Shown in pieces: positions 17,245-26,205 of a stretch of 64,000 nucleotides of DNA. Origin of the DNA: Streptomyces thermolilacinus SPC6 (GTDB taxonomy: Bacteria > Actinomycetota > Actinomycetes > Streptomycetales > Streptomycetaceae). The stretch spans positions 496,001-560,000 of the forward strand of contig NZ_ASHX02000001.1 in assembly GCF_000478605.2 (NCBI RefSeq). Direction: 5' to 3'. Under the pieces are notes generated by a model. The model saw nothing but the letters and a program-made list of their open reading frames with translations. It searched no databases and had not been told where the DNA came from. The position numbers were made by a program, and so were the translations under genes. The first letter of the stretch is position 1; each line of letters starts with the position of its first letter.

Positions 17245-18018
17245 ATGACCCGCACTGCCCGACCGACGATCGAGGCGGTACTCGCCGTGCTTCCCGAACT
17301 CGCCCCACGCGCGTGACGCGGCCGTACTCCATCCCGAGCGTGCGCGGCCGGACCGCTGCGACAGCTCGATCGGCGGGCCACTGCTGTGGCCGGGTGACGA
17401 ACCGTGGCCCGAGTGCTCCCTGCCCGATGTGAACAGCCCTGACGGCGCGGCCGCGACGGCCATGGTCCCGCTCGCACAGATCTTCCGGCGCGACGTGCCC
17501 GGACCCTGGTGGCCCGTCGGCATCGACCTCTTGCAGATCCTCTGGTGCCCCAACGAGCACTGGGCCAGGCCGACGCCAGCCCCGTACTGGAGCTGCGATG
17601 GCGGCGGGCAGCCGACGCGACCAGCCGGTTGACGAGCCCGCCCCCACCCTCGCGGTACGACGAGGACTGCTACCTGCCCCGTGCGTGCGCCGTCACCGCC
17701 GAGCACGTGACCGACCTGCCGTTCCGTGAGGAGCTGCCCGCGCAGCTGCGTCCTCGGCTGGAGGAACTGGTCCGCGCGACCGGCGACGGTGGTGACGCCA
17801 TCACCCGCCTCGCCGGGTGGAAACTCGGCGGCCGGCCGACCTGGCACCTGTCGCACCCCGCCGTGTTCTCCTGCGGTGGCTGTGGCACGGCCATGACGCT
17901 CCTGTTCACCGTGGCCAGCGACGACGAGACCGGTGTCGTCGTCGGCCGGTGGGGAGAGCCGCGCGTGTTCACCTGCCCCGCCGACCACCGCCACCCCTTC
18001 CGGGCGGACCTGCACTGA
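17245..18018 (+). pseudogene. DUF1963-like protein, broken by two frameshifts
   Basis: Three consecutive pieces in different frames add up to one protein. Piece 1 starts at ATG 17245 (MTRTARPTIEAVLAVLPELAP). Piece 2 begins near 17310 in another frame (SIGGPLLWPGDEPWPEC, then VPLAQIFRRDVP, WPVGIDLLQILWCP). Piece 3 returns to the first frame from about 17570 (VLELRWRR, EDCYLPRACAVTAEHVTDLP, LAGWKLGGRPTWHLS, FSCGGCGTAMTLLFTVAS) and ends at 18018. The order and content resemble a family I recall as DUF1963-like. Either a decayed gene or two sequencing indels. Function unknown. Confidence 0.7.
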
Positions 18019-18167
18019 CGTCGTTCCGCCCGGGCTCCCCACTCGTTCCGTGCGCGTGTGGCACGGGATGCGACGAGGGCGGCAACCTTCCGCGCCGCCG
18101 CGGCGACTGCTCCGTGCTCGGCCTTCCGCGCGAGCAGCACATCCCCGACGCGGTATCGGAGCAGTAC

Positions 18168-20432
18168 ATGACGGAAACACGTGGCCGGGCGCGGCACCGC
18201 AGGCGCAGGACGGCCCTCGTCGCCGGTGTCCCCCTCGCCCTCGCCGCCGCCGGTGCCCTCGCCTACGGAGGGGCTTTCGGCGTCTTCGGCGGTGACGGCC
18301 GGCCGTCCGCCGACGCCGCGACAGCGGCGGCACCCGCCTGGGCGAGCGAGGCGGCCGACGGGTTCGCCTCGGTCCACGCGCTCGGGCAGAACGGGACGTA
18401 CGGCGGCCGGGGCGGCCGGACGGTGACCGTGAGGACGCTCGCGGACCTGGAGAAGTACGCGACCGCCGCCGAGCCGTACGTCATCGTCGTCGCCGGGACG
18501 ATCACGATGGACCCGGTGGGCAAGGAGATCCGGGTCGCGTCCGACAAGACGATCGTCGGGTCCGGCACCAGCGGGCACATCGTGGGCGGCGGCTTCTTCC
18601 TCGGCCCGGGCGTCCACAACGTCATCATCCGCAACCTGACGATCCGCGACTCCTACCAGGGCGTCTGGAACGACAAGGACCACGACTTCGACGCCGTGCA
18701 GATGGACGGCGCCCACCATGTGTGGATCGGCCACAACGACCTGCGGAACATGGCGGACGGCCTCATCGACGTGCGCAAGGACAGCACGTACGTGACCGTG
18801 TCGTGGAACCGGATGAGCCACAACAACAAGACCTTCGGCATCGGCTGGACCCCGAATACCGTCACCGACATCACGATCCACCACAACTGGCTGCGCGAGA
18901 CCGAGCAGCGCAACCCGTCCACGGACAACGCCGCCCGCGCGCACCTCTACAACAACTACCTGGAGGACACGCCGGGCACGCGCATCACCTCCGCGTACGG
19001 CAACTACGCGCGCGGGAAGACCCGGATGGTGCTGGAGAACAGCTACTTCCAGGGCGTGCGCAACCCCGTCATCCGGGACGCCACCGCCGCGCTCGTCCAG
19101 CGCGGCAACGTCTTCTCGGGTACGAGCGGCCGCAACGAGAGCGGCGGCGGCGCGGCGTTCGACCCGAGGGCGTCGTACGCGTACACGCCGGACCGCGCCG
19201 ACGCGGTGCCCGCGCTGCTGAAGGCGGGCGCCGGGCCGAGGGCGTCCATCGGCACGGCGGCGACGGCGGCGGCACCGGCCGCCGCCGCGAGTACCCTCAC
19301 CGTCGCGAAGAGCGGGGCCCGGTTCACCAGCGTGCAGAAGGCCGTGGACGCCGTACCGGCGAACAACCCGTCAAGGGTGGTCATCTCCGTCGCGCCCGGC
19401 ACGTACCGCGAGACGGTGAAGGTCCCGGCGAACAAGCCGCACGTCACCATCCAGGGCTCCGGCGGCAGCCGCAAGGACACGGTCATCGTCTACGGCAACG
19501 CGTCGGGCACGCCGAAGCCGGACGGTTCGGGCACGTACGGCGCCGGGGGCAGCGCCACCGTGGCCGTGGAGGCCGACGACTTCCAGGCCCGCAACCTGAC
19601 GATCGCCAACGACTTCGACGAGGCGCGGAACCAGCATTTCAGCGGCCACCAGGCCGTCGCCCTGCGCACGGCGGCCGACCGGGTCCTCCTCGACCGGATC
19701 ATCGTCGAGGGAGACCAGGACACGCTGCTGCTGGACACCGCCGCGAAGGACCGGCTCGGCCGGGTGTACGTCACCGGCTCGTACATCACGGGCAACGTGG
19801 ACTTCGTCTTCGGCCGCGCCACCGCCGTGATCGACAAGTCGGTCCTGACGCTCAAGAAGCGCTGGAACGGCACGTCCGCCGGGTACATCGCCGCGCCCAG
19901 CACCCCCGCGAACCGCAAGGGCTTCCTCATCAACCGGTCCGTGGTCAACGGCGACGTGGCGCCTCGCACGTTCCACCTCGGCCGGCCCTGGTACGCGGGC
20001 GGCGACGCGACGCTGCACCCGCAGGTCACCGTGCGGGACACGACGCTCAGCGACGCGGTCAGGACGGCGCCGTGGACCGACATGAGCGGCTTCCCGTGGA
20101 AGGGTGCCCGCTTCGCCGAGTACCGCAACTCCGGGCCCGGCGCGGGCACCGGCGAGCGCCGACCGGCCGCACCTGACCCCGGCGCAGGCGGCCGGCCAGG
20201 AGGTCGTGGACTGGCTGGGCGGCTGGACCCCCACCGAGTCCTGACCCGCCACGCGCCACCCCGGTGCGGCGGCCGTACGCCACGAACCCGGCCGCCGCAC
20301 CCGAGTCCGTACGCCTCGCACACGGCCGCCGCGCCGAGGCCGTACGGCACGAAACGGGGCCGCCGCACCGGAACGCCGTACCGCTCGGACGCGGCCCGCG
20401 ACCGCCGTGCAGCAGGGGGTGGCGGCCGCTAG
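18168..20432 (+). CDS. Secreted bifunctional pectate lyase (PL1) - pectinesterase (CE8), C-terminal frameshift
   Basis: The ATG at 18168 gives an Arg-rich N-region and a hydrophobic stretch (TALVAGVPLALAAAGALAYG), a signal peptide. About residues 50-370 are PL1 pectate lyase: GTITMDPVGKEIRVASDKTI, NVIIRNLTI, DFDAVQMDGAHHVWIGHNDL, DGLIDVRKDSTYVTVSWN. After an Ala/Thr linker, about 378-660 are CE8 pectinesterase: FTSVQKAVDAVP, SGHQAVALRTAADRVLLDRI, GDQDTLLL, YITGNVDFVFGRATAVID, FHLGRPWYAGG. Together they would de-esterify and cleave pectin outside the cell. Near 20150-20161 the frame shifts: the expected tail (DRPHLTPAQAAGQEVVDWLG) is in the +1 frame and ends at 20244, while the open frame runs on through unrelated sequence to 20432. 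Confidence 0.85.
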   Translation: MTETRGRARHRRRRTALVAGVPLALAAAGALAYGGAFGVFGGDGRPSADAATAAAPAWASEAADGFASVHALGQNGTYGGRGGRTVTVRTLADLEKYATAAEPYVIVVAGTITMDPVGKEIRVASDKTIVGSGTSGHIVGGGFFLGPGVHNVIIRNLTIRDSYQGVWNDKDHDFDAVQMDGAHHVWIGHNDLRNMADGLIDVRKDSTYVTVSWNRMSHNNKTFGIGWTPNTVTDITIHHNWLRETEQRNPSTDNAARAHLYNNYLEDTPGTRITSAYGNYARGKTRMVLENSYFQGVRNPVIRDATAALVQRGNVFSGTSGRNESGGGAAFDPRASYAYTPDRADAVPALLKAGAGPRASIGTAATAAAPAAAASTLTVAKSGARFTSVQKAVDAVPANNPSRVVISVAPGTYRETVKVPANKPHVTIQGSGGSRKDTVIVYGNASGTPKPDGSGTYGAGGSATVAVEADDFQARNLTIANDFDEARNQHFSGHQAVALRTAADRVLLDRIIVEGDQDTLLLDTAAKDRLGRVYVTGSYITGNVDFVFGRATAVIDKSVLTLKKRWNGTSAGYIAAPSTPANRKGFLINRSVVNGDVAPRTFHLGRPWYAGGDATLHPQVTVRDTTLSDAVRTAPWTDMSGFPWKGARFAEYRNSGPGAGTGERRPAAPDPGAGGRPGGRGLAGRLDPHRVLTRHAPPRCGGRTPRTRPPHPSPYASHTAAAPRPYGTKRGRRTGTPYRSDAARDRRAAGGGGR

Positions 20433-21077
20433 TCGCGGACCGAGGGGACCACGCGGATGCCGAAGCCGTACGAGCCGATGGCGTTCGCGATGCCGATGAA
20501 CAGCAGGCTGTAGTGCTCCCTGGCCGCGGGCCGTCGCGATGCCGCCCAGGTCGAGGAGCGACTCCCGCGGCCAGCCGAGGTCGTTCAGGAGCGCGCCGAC
20601 CACGCGCTTGGCCTCGGCGTCGTCGCCCGATAGGAACACCGTGCTCGGGCCCTCGACGGAAGCCGGGTCGATCATGAGCTGTTGGTCGATGGTGCAAAGC
20701 GTCTTGACGACCCGTGCGCCCGGGAACGTCCGCTGGATCTCCTCGCCGAGGCTCTCCCCCAAGTGGGAGAGGTCGTTGTCCTCGGTGAAGCCGACCGCCA
20801 CGTCGAGCAGCACCTTCCCGGCCAGCGCCGGCGCGCCGATCCGGGCGAGCAGCGGCACGGAGGCCGTGCCGGGCGTCGCGTTGACCACCACGTCGGCCGC
20901 AGCGACGGCGGACGCGGGGTCCACGACCCGTGCGCCCTCCACCGCCGCCGTCAACTCGGCGACCGCGCCCGCGTCTTCGGCCCGCCGCGACCCGAGGACG
21001 ACCTCGTGCCCGGCGCGCGCCCACGCGCCGGCCAGGGCGCGTCCCACATTGCCTGTTCCGAGAATTCCGATCTTCAT
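20429..21077 (-). pseudogene. NADPH-dependent F420 reductase-like protein, frameshifted near its C-terminus
   Basis: Starts MKIGILGTGNVGRALAGAWARAGHEVVLGSR (Rossmann GTGNVG) with later DVVVNATPG, KVLLDVAVGF, ARVVKTLCTIDQQLMIDP and NDLGWPRESLLDLGGI, all typical of the F420-dependent NADP reductase-like family. After TARG at about 20524 the frame is lost; the expected ending (EHYSLLFIGIANAIGSYGFG, then RVVPSVRD and TAG at 20429-20431) is present in the next frame. One missing or extra base explains it. The uncorrected frame runs antisense deep into the pectinase gene. Could be a real mutation or an assembly error. Confidence 0.75.
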
Positions 21078-21300
21078 GGCGACGACGCTACGGCGGCCGG
21101 GCCCACGGCCGCCTCGGCCCGGAGACAGGAGCTTCCGTACCCCGTCCGTCCTACGGCCCTAGTTCCGCCCGCGCCGCCCCCGGGTCGCAGCCCTGACCTC
21201 GCGGCCCCGGTCCCGGGTCCTGGTCCCGCAGGGGCGATGCGCAGGGGGACCCATGGCAGACGGCTCCACGGGCGGGTAGGGAAAGCCACGGGTCGCGGGG

Positions 21301-21709
21301 CTAGACGCTCCGCGCGGGACGACCAGGCCGGACTCGTAGGCAGGGACGACGAGTTGGGCGCGGTCGCGGGTGCGGAGCTTGGTCATGGCCCGGTTGACGT
21401 GGGTTTTCGCGGTGGTCGGGCTGATCACCATACGGTCGGCGATCGGGGTGTCTCCCGGGGTTCCGGAGCCGTCGCAGGGGGCGCCGTCGAGGTGCAGCCG
21501 GTGGGGCTTGCGCCGCCGGTGCCGGTGCCGTTGAAGCCGAAGGAGACCTGGCGCCGGGCGAGGCTTCCGTTGTAGAAGAGGTTCCTGGGGGTCCACCTGG
21601 TGCCGGAGCCGGTCACCGTGGCGTCCCAGGTGGAGGTCCTCCCATGGCCCGGCCCCCGCCGCGCAACGGACAAGGCCGAGGTGACCGACGTCACGACCAG
21701 GCCCGCCAC
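21301..21709 (-). pseudogene. Chimeric remnant: carbohydrate-binding module (CBM2-like) joined to LuxR-type HTH
   Basis: From 21709 downward, WDATVTGSGTRWTP, NLFYNGSLA and VSFGFNGTGTGG match the second half of a CBM2 cellulose/chitin-binding module; after a frameshift near 21490 its end reads LDGAPCDGSGTPGD. The frame then continues directly into IADRMVISPTTAKTHVNRAMTKLRTRDRAQLVVPAYESGLV, the last two helices of a LuxR-family (NarL-type) response regulator. The receiver domain, HTH first helix and most of the secreted enzyme are absent. This looks like a deletion joining the ends of two unrelated genes. Confidence 0.65.
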
Positions 21710-21781
21710 CCGCCATGGTCCTCGGCCCGCAGCTCGTCGAGGCCGCCCCCGACGCAGGCCATCCGCTCGGCAGGACAGCGG

Positions 21782-22111
21782 CTATGCCCCCCTGCCCCCT
21801 CGGGTGAACGTCACCAGGACCAGGCCGGCCGCGGACAGGACGAACACCGCGGCGCCGCCCCCGGTGAGCGCCTTGTCGAGCAGGAGGAGGTCCTGATGGT
21901 TCCGCAGGGCCTCTTCGTACGTCGCCGAACTCCCGCCCCGCGAACTGATGGTGTTGCACACGTCACCAGGCCGCATCATGTCGTCACCGCATTTCCCGGC
22001 TTCGTCGTGGTTGGTCCACCACGCGACGCCGCCCCACAAGGCGACTCCCAGGCCGGCCCAGAGGAGAACCTTCAGAATCTTTGTCGTGCGTGCGTGGGAA
22101 GCGGATGTCAT
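21782..22111 (-). CDS. Small membrane protein, unknown function
   Basis: 109 residues with two hydrophobic segments: ILKVLLWAGLGVALWGGVAWW (about 12-32) and LTGGGAAVFVLSAAGLVLVTF (about 82-103). The loop between them is hydrophilic and holds two Cys (KCGDDMMRPGDVC) that could pair if the loop is outside the cell. I do not recognise the family. Same strand as the membrane protein at 22265-22795, with about 150 bp between, so they might be cotranscribed. Confidence 0.6.
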   Translation of the reverse strand: MTSASHARTTKILKVLLWAGLGVALWGGVAWWTNHDEAGKCGDDMMRPGDVCNTISSRGGSSATYEEALRNHQDLLLLDKALTGGGAAVFVLSAAGLVLVTFTRGGRGA

Positions 22112-22264
22112 GAGCGGGCTTACGCCTTTCGGTGCGAGGGAAACGGGAGGCCGCGCGGGGAAGAGCTCTTGAAGGCGGCCCGGCAGCGGAGGAGCGGTGG
22201 CCGAAGACCGGCCGTCGGCAGGCCACGTTCAGATCACAGGGGATCGCTGTCGAACCCGGTCCGG

Positions 22265-22795
22265 TCACATCCCGAAGTACTCACGCGTCGACGGCGCCTT
22301 GTACAGCACCGACCCCATGCCCAGCACCACCGCGGCAGTCGCGAATCCACTCATCTGCAGGCGCCAGTCGTGGGAGCTCGGCTCCCACATGATCAGTCCT
22401 CTGCCCACGGCCAGCAGCGAAAGGACGAGGAGCGGATTGCACCCGAAACTCACGAGGGAGGGACCGAAGTCCGCCTTGATGAGTGAGCCGATCCCGCCGA
22501 CGAGAATGGTCAGGCCGAACAGCAGCCCCACGCAGCAGATGAACAGGCCGACGACACCGCCGATGCCCCGGTCGCTCCCGGGCGGGGCGTCCTGCATCCA
22601 CACCCAGGTCGTGTACATGAGGTAGAGCACCCCACCCGTCAGCACCAGGCCGACCAGCAGGGCATAGATGATGAACGCGGTGGCCAGGAGCGGGCGGCGC
22701 GGTCTCCGCACCCGAGGTGCGCGACGGGCCGGGACTCCGTCGCCGTGAGCTGTGGCGTCGGGGCCGTAGGGACTGCGGGGAGCGGGACTGGTCAT
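22265..22795 (-). CDS. Multi-pass membrane protein, unknown function
   Basis: 176 residues; an Arg/Pro-rich cytoplasmic N-terminus (residues 1-36) precedes four hydrophobic segments: LATAFIIYALLVGLVLTGGV, GGVVGLFICCVGLLFGLTIL, PLLVLSLLAVGRGLI and SGFATAAVVLGMGSVLYK. Start ATG at 22795 has GAAGAAG about 8 bp upstream. No catalytic or transport motif recognised. Positive-inside pattern suggests the N-terminus is in the cytoplasm. Confidence 0.65.
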   Translation of the reverse strand: MTSPAPRSPYGPDATAHGDGVPARRAPRVRRPRRPLLATAFIIYALLVGLVLTGGVLYLMYTTWVWMQDAPPGSDRGIGGVVGLFICCVGLLFGLTILVGGIGSLIKADFGPSLVSFGCNPLLVLSLLAVGRGLIMWEPSSHDWRLQMSGFATAAVVLGMGSVLYKAPSTREYFGM

Positions 22796-23591
22796 GGAGT
22801 TCTTCTTCGGTCCGATGCAGGGTCGCTAGCCGGTGTCATCCCGACCTGGATCCACCGGCGTGGCCGGGCGGGATGACGGTGTTCGGAGGGACGTGCGCGG
22901 AAAGCGCGTGTGCGTCCTCATCGAGCGAGGCCGGGGAACGGTACGGCCCCGGTGCAACGTCGCCAACCCTGCCCTGAGCCGCTGTGAAGCCGATGAAATC
23001 CCGCTGAAGGAGGAGACCGAACCTCTTTTGTCATGAGCAGTCGCAGGTCAGCAGGTGTGAAGGGCTCGCACGAACCGCTCACCACCAAGCAGCGCCGTCC
23101 GCACCCGGACCTCCGCCGGATCACCGCCGTCGGCGCCGCGCCCACCGCCCCCTCAGCGTGAAGGCGCGCACCTCGGTCCCTGCCGGGTCCGATCGTCGTC
23201 GCGCGCCGACTCCGGTCGAGCACGTTGGTCCCCAGATGGTCCCCGGAGAACGGTCATTGTCCAGCCGAGTGCCTGTGCGAGGACCTCAAGCCGTCCCGGG
23301 GTCGCACCTCTCCGCATGCCTGCAGAGGCATCAGGGATGCCCTGGAGCCCCGATCGGCCCGGAAGGCGACTGCCAATTGGCGCACGCGCTGCTGGCGGCC
23401 CGGCCGGTGTTGAAGAACGGGTTCCGCTCGCGTCGCAGTTGAGCGGGGACCGTTCTCCAACACCAACAGGGCCGGGCTCCCGGTTCCGGACCGGTCAGTC
23501 CCTGGAGAGTCCGGTGGTCAGGCGCAGTTTGATGGTCTTGTTCCCGCCGATGTATCCGCCTGCTGCCCGACTGTGGGGCAGGAGCCCGGTG
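22796..23591. other. About 800-bp gene-poor stretch with integration-site-like relics
   Basis: No convincing gene on either strand. It includes a GGTCCCC...GGTCCCCGG motif (about 23227-23246) resembling that beside tRNA-Pro at 26009-26020, and an imperfect inverted repeat (GTTGAAGAACGGGTTCCGCT at 23406-23425 against a near-complement at about 23441-23460) able to form a hairpin. Short open frames here have no recognisable features. Confidence 0.4.
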
Positions 23592-24020
23592 TCACGGAGC
23601 GCGCGTCTTTGCCCCGCCGCCCGGGATGTGGGTGGCGGGATCGACGGTGAGACCGCCGGGTCGACCCATGGAGATCCATTTCTTGGGGATGGGGATGGCG
23701 CGGCTCATGAGTCTGCGGATCGTGTCTCGGTCATCCGGCCGGACGCGGCGGGGGAGCTGGGTGCGTGGGGTGTGCTGTGCGGGGTGAATCCAGTGCCGGC
23801 CGTTGGCGTCGGTCCAGACGGGCGGGCCGCGGATGTTCGGGGCGCCGAGGCGGGTGGTGAGGAGTTCGCTGCTGTAGGTCGAGTTCGTCAGGGGGTGCAG
23901 GTTGGTGCAAGTGCGGTGCTGGCGGACGGCGACGAGGTCGACCAGCACCGCGTAGTACGTCGGCGCCGCCGCCCAGTCGGTGAGGTCGTCCCCCCAGACG
24001 GCGACCGGTGTACGGGCCAC
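23592..24020 (-). CDS. Hypothetical protein, possibly 5' frameshifted
   Basis: 142 residues containing VAVWGDDLTDWAAAPTYYAVLVDLVAVRQH and a Trp/His-rich middle (VWTDANGRHWIHPAQHTP). I do not recognise the family. The usable start in this frame (GTG at 24020) lacks a good ribosome site, whereas an ATG at 24088 in another frame has GAAGGGAG about 10 bp before it and encodes MTIGIPAKGSAPIG. A single indel between 24088 and 24020 would join them. The protein lies between two tRNA-flank-like motifs, so it may belong to a decayed mobile element. Confidence 0.4.
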   Translation of the reverse strand: MARTPVAVWGDDLTDWAAAPTYYAVLVDLVAVRQHRTCTNLHPLTNSTYSSELLTTRLGAPNIRGPPVWTDANGRHWIHPAQHTPRTQLPRRVRPDDRDTIRRLMSRAIPIPKKWISMGRPGGLTVDPATHIPGGGAKTRAP

Positions 24021-24209
24021 GGTCCTGGCGTACGCTCTGTGCTCGCGCCGATCGGGGCCGAGCCCTTCGCGGGTATACCGATCGTCATGACACCACCGCT
24101 CCCTTCAGGGTTTGCCGCAACCCGGCCGCCACCGCCCCGGCCAGGCAGTCGGCGAGTCGACCGTCTGGTGCTCGGTCAGGCGGCGTGAGCGCCGAGAGCC
24201 GCAGCGGTG

Positions 24210-25667
24210 TCACCGCGCGTGCCTGCCCTTGGCCGGCTTCGGCTTCTCCTGCCGCGCCTCGCCCTTCTGGGGGGCCGGCCCGGCTGCTCCGGGACCGGTC
24301 GCACGGCGCCGCTGCTCCGGGACGCCGGGAGCCGACGGCGTACCGCTGTCGACCGCCGCACCCTCGGAGCCGGCGGCCCCCCGGTCCCCGGTGTACGAGG
24401 GGGAGCGCGGCGCGGGCGCGGAGACGGGGGCGGCTCCGGTGGGCGGAGCGGGCGAGGTGGTCGAGGGCGCCGGCTCGGTCGCGGCGGGGCTAGGCGGAAC
24501 GGACACGGCGGGGCTGGGCGGAACGGAGGCGGCGTTCTCCGCCTCGGCGGACGGCCCGCCCACCGAACCGGCCAGTCCGACGCCCAGAACGGTCAGTGCC
24601 GCGCCGGCGGTCAGCAGGTTCCGGCCGGCCCGGCGCGCGGCGGGCCGGCCGGAAGAGGATCGTGCGGGCACCGGCCCGCCGTGTGCAGGGACGGCGGCCT
24701 CGGCGACCTCCACCGCCGCGCCCGCCCCGTTCGACCTCAGCGTGTCCGGATTCCGCTCGTCGGCGCCGTCCTCGCCGCTCATGGGCGGAGCCGCGAGCAC
24801 GGAGGATCCCGCGGGGGCGTCGGCCGCCCCCGCGGGATCCTCCGGTGCCAAGGCGGCCAGGGCGCGCACACAGGCCCGGGCGTCCGGCCGGCGGCTCTCG
24901 TCCGCGTCGGTCATGGCTTCCAGCAGTCCGACGACCGCCGCCGGTGTCTCCGGCGGAATGACCGGCGGCCGGTGCAGCCGGGCCATCGCGGCCTCCAGCG
25001 GCGCCCCGTCGTACTCCAGTTCACCCTTGATCGACTCGATGAGCACCAGTCCCAGGCTGTAGATGTCCGCCGCCGGCCCGGCGCCCCGGCCCAGCACCTG
25101 CTCCGGGGCCATGTAGGCGGCGGTCCCCACCAAGGCGCCCGGGACGGTCCGGGCCGTGGTGCCGAGCAGCCTGGAGATGCCGAAGTCCGTCAGGCGGGGA
25201 GCGCCCGCCTCGTCCAGCAGGATGTTCGCGGGCTTGACGTCGCGGTGGACGACTCCGGCCTCGTGCACATGGGCCAGCGTCGAGGCCAGCGCGGCTCCGA
25301 TCCGGCCCGCCTCGGCGGGCGCCAGCGGGCCCGTGGCGATCCGCCGGCGCAGAGTCGTGCCCCTGACCAGCTCCATCACCAAGTAGGGCGTTCCGTCGTC
25401 CCGGCCGCAGTCATACACCGTGATCAGGCCGGGGTGCTGCAGCTGCGCCAGCAGCCGGCCCTCGCCGTCGAACCGCTCCTCCGTGTCGGCTGCACCGCCC
25501 GGGCGGAACACCTTCACCGCGACCGGTCGGCGCAGGCGCAGGTCCACGCCCTCGTACACATCGGCAGCGCCGCCACGACCCAGCAGGTCGTCGAGCCGGT
25601 AGCGTCCGGCCACCACGTGGGCGGTGAGCCTGTTGTCCCATCGGATCGGCCACGAGCGGACTTTCAT
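24210..25667 (-). CDS. Membrane-anchored Ser/Thr protein kinase (PknB/Hanks type)
   Basis: 485 residues. The kinase domain spans about 18-270: glycine loop LLGRGGAADVYEG, VAVKVF lysine, HRDVKPANILL catalytic loop, DFGIS magnesium loop, GTAAYMAPEQ activation-segment end and DIYSLGLVLIE. One predicted membrane segment follows (LLTAGAALTVLGVGLAGSVG, about 352-371), then a Pro/Ser/Thr-rich extracellular part without PASTA repeats that ends in KPKPAKGRHAR. This is the common receptor-type arrangement in Streptomyces; the ligand and substrates are unknown. Its 5' end faces the tRNA-Pro region. Confidence 0.9.
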   Translation of the reverse strand: MKVRSWPIRWDNRLTAHVVAGRYRLDDLLGRGGAADVYEGVDLRLRRPVAVKVFRPGGAADTEERFDGEGRLLAQLQHPGLITVYDCGRDDGTPYLVMELVRGTTLRRRIATGPLAPAEAGRIGAALASTLAHVHEAGVVHRDVKPANILLDEAGAPRLTDFGISRLLGTTARTVPGALVGTAAYMAPEQVLGRGAGPAADIYSLGLVLIESIKGELEYDGAPLEAAMARLHRPPVIPPETPAAVVGLLEAMTDADESRRPDARACVRALAALAPEDPAGAADAPAGSSVLAAPPMSGEDGADERNPDTLRSNGAGAAVEVAEAAVPAHGGPVPARSSSGRPAARRAGRNLLTAGAALTVLGVGLAGSVGGPSAEAENAASVPPSPAVSVPPSPAATEPAPSTTSPAPPTGAAPVSAPAPRSPSYTGDRGAAGSEGAAVDSGTPSAPGVPEQRRRATGPGAAGPAPQKGEARQEKPKPAKGRHAR

Positions 25668-25894
25668 CCCTGCGCTCCCTGCGTCCCGTTGTCACCTGCC
25701 GTCGTCCGCCCGCCCACGTGTGCGCTGCCGATGGCATGCCCGGCCGCGCGGGTGCGAGCACCGTGTGCACGTGTGCCCCCTCCGCCGCCGGACATCCCCG
25801 TCCCGCACACGGCCTCGGGGGCGCCGGTCACGACGCGGCCGAAAACGCCGGCCACGAACGGGCACGCGGCCTCCGGCCCGCGTTTCCGCACCAT

Positions 25895-25935
25895 CGGGAG
25901 GATGTGAACCTGCGACCCCTTGGCCCCAGCGCCAC
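25895..25935 (-). other. Truncated tRNA-Pro-like fragment (possible attachment-site relic)
   Basis: The block GATGTGAACCTGCGACCCCT and its surroundings repeat the T-arm, variable loop and anticodon side of the tRNA-Pro(GGG) gene that begins 150 bp away (26083-26156), in the same orientation. The rest of the tRNA is absent. This is the pattern left by site-specific integration or excision at a tRNA 3' end. Confidence 0.6.
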
Positions 25936-26024
25936 CGCGCGTAGCGCGTGGTCACCAACCGAGCCCCGTCGTGGCCGCCCGCCGACGGTCGCGGCGGACC
26001 GGTCCCCAAGTGGTCCCCGGAAAC

Positions 26025-26066
26025 GGCCAAGGGGCCGTTCCAGATTTCTCTGAAACGGCCCCTGGC
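26025..26066 (-). terminator. Hairpin terminator downstream of tRNA-Pro (copy 1)
   Basis: Arms GGCCAAGGGGCCGTTCCAGA and a near-perfect complement (TCTGAAACGGCCCCTGGCC) enclose a 3-4 nt loop, 17 bp past the tRNA 3' end. The same hairpin core occurs at 45872 and 56197. Confidence 0.75.
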
Positions 26067-26082
26067 CTGCGACTCTCGCGAG

Positions 26083-26156
<74 letters not shown>

Positions 26157-26193
26157 ATGCGCTTCGGCCCGGTCTCGCCGGGTGAGCGCGCAA

Positions 26194-26205
26194 GAGAACA
26201 TTACC
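26194..26205 (-). promoter_or_regulatory. Upstream element shared by both tRNA-Pro genes
   Basis: GGTAATGTTCTC (minus strand) lies 38 bp before tRNA copy 1; GGTATTGTTCTC stands 42 bp before copy 2 (56369-56380). Its TAATGT/TATTGT core resembles a -10 hexamer. Conservation where other flanking sequence differs suggests promoter function. Confidence 0.45.

Noticed and set aside
17817..18167. Extension of the pectinase frame upstream of 18168
   Set aside because: The upstream codons overlap the DUF1963-like relic and lack homology; the signal peptide starts at the ATG 18168.
22796..23591. Integrase gene end
   Set aside because: Motifs resembling tRNA-flank sequence occur, but no recombinase motif (R-H-R-Y or Ser) is found in any frame.
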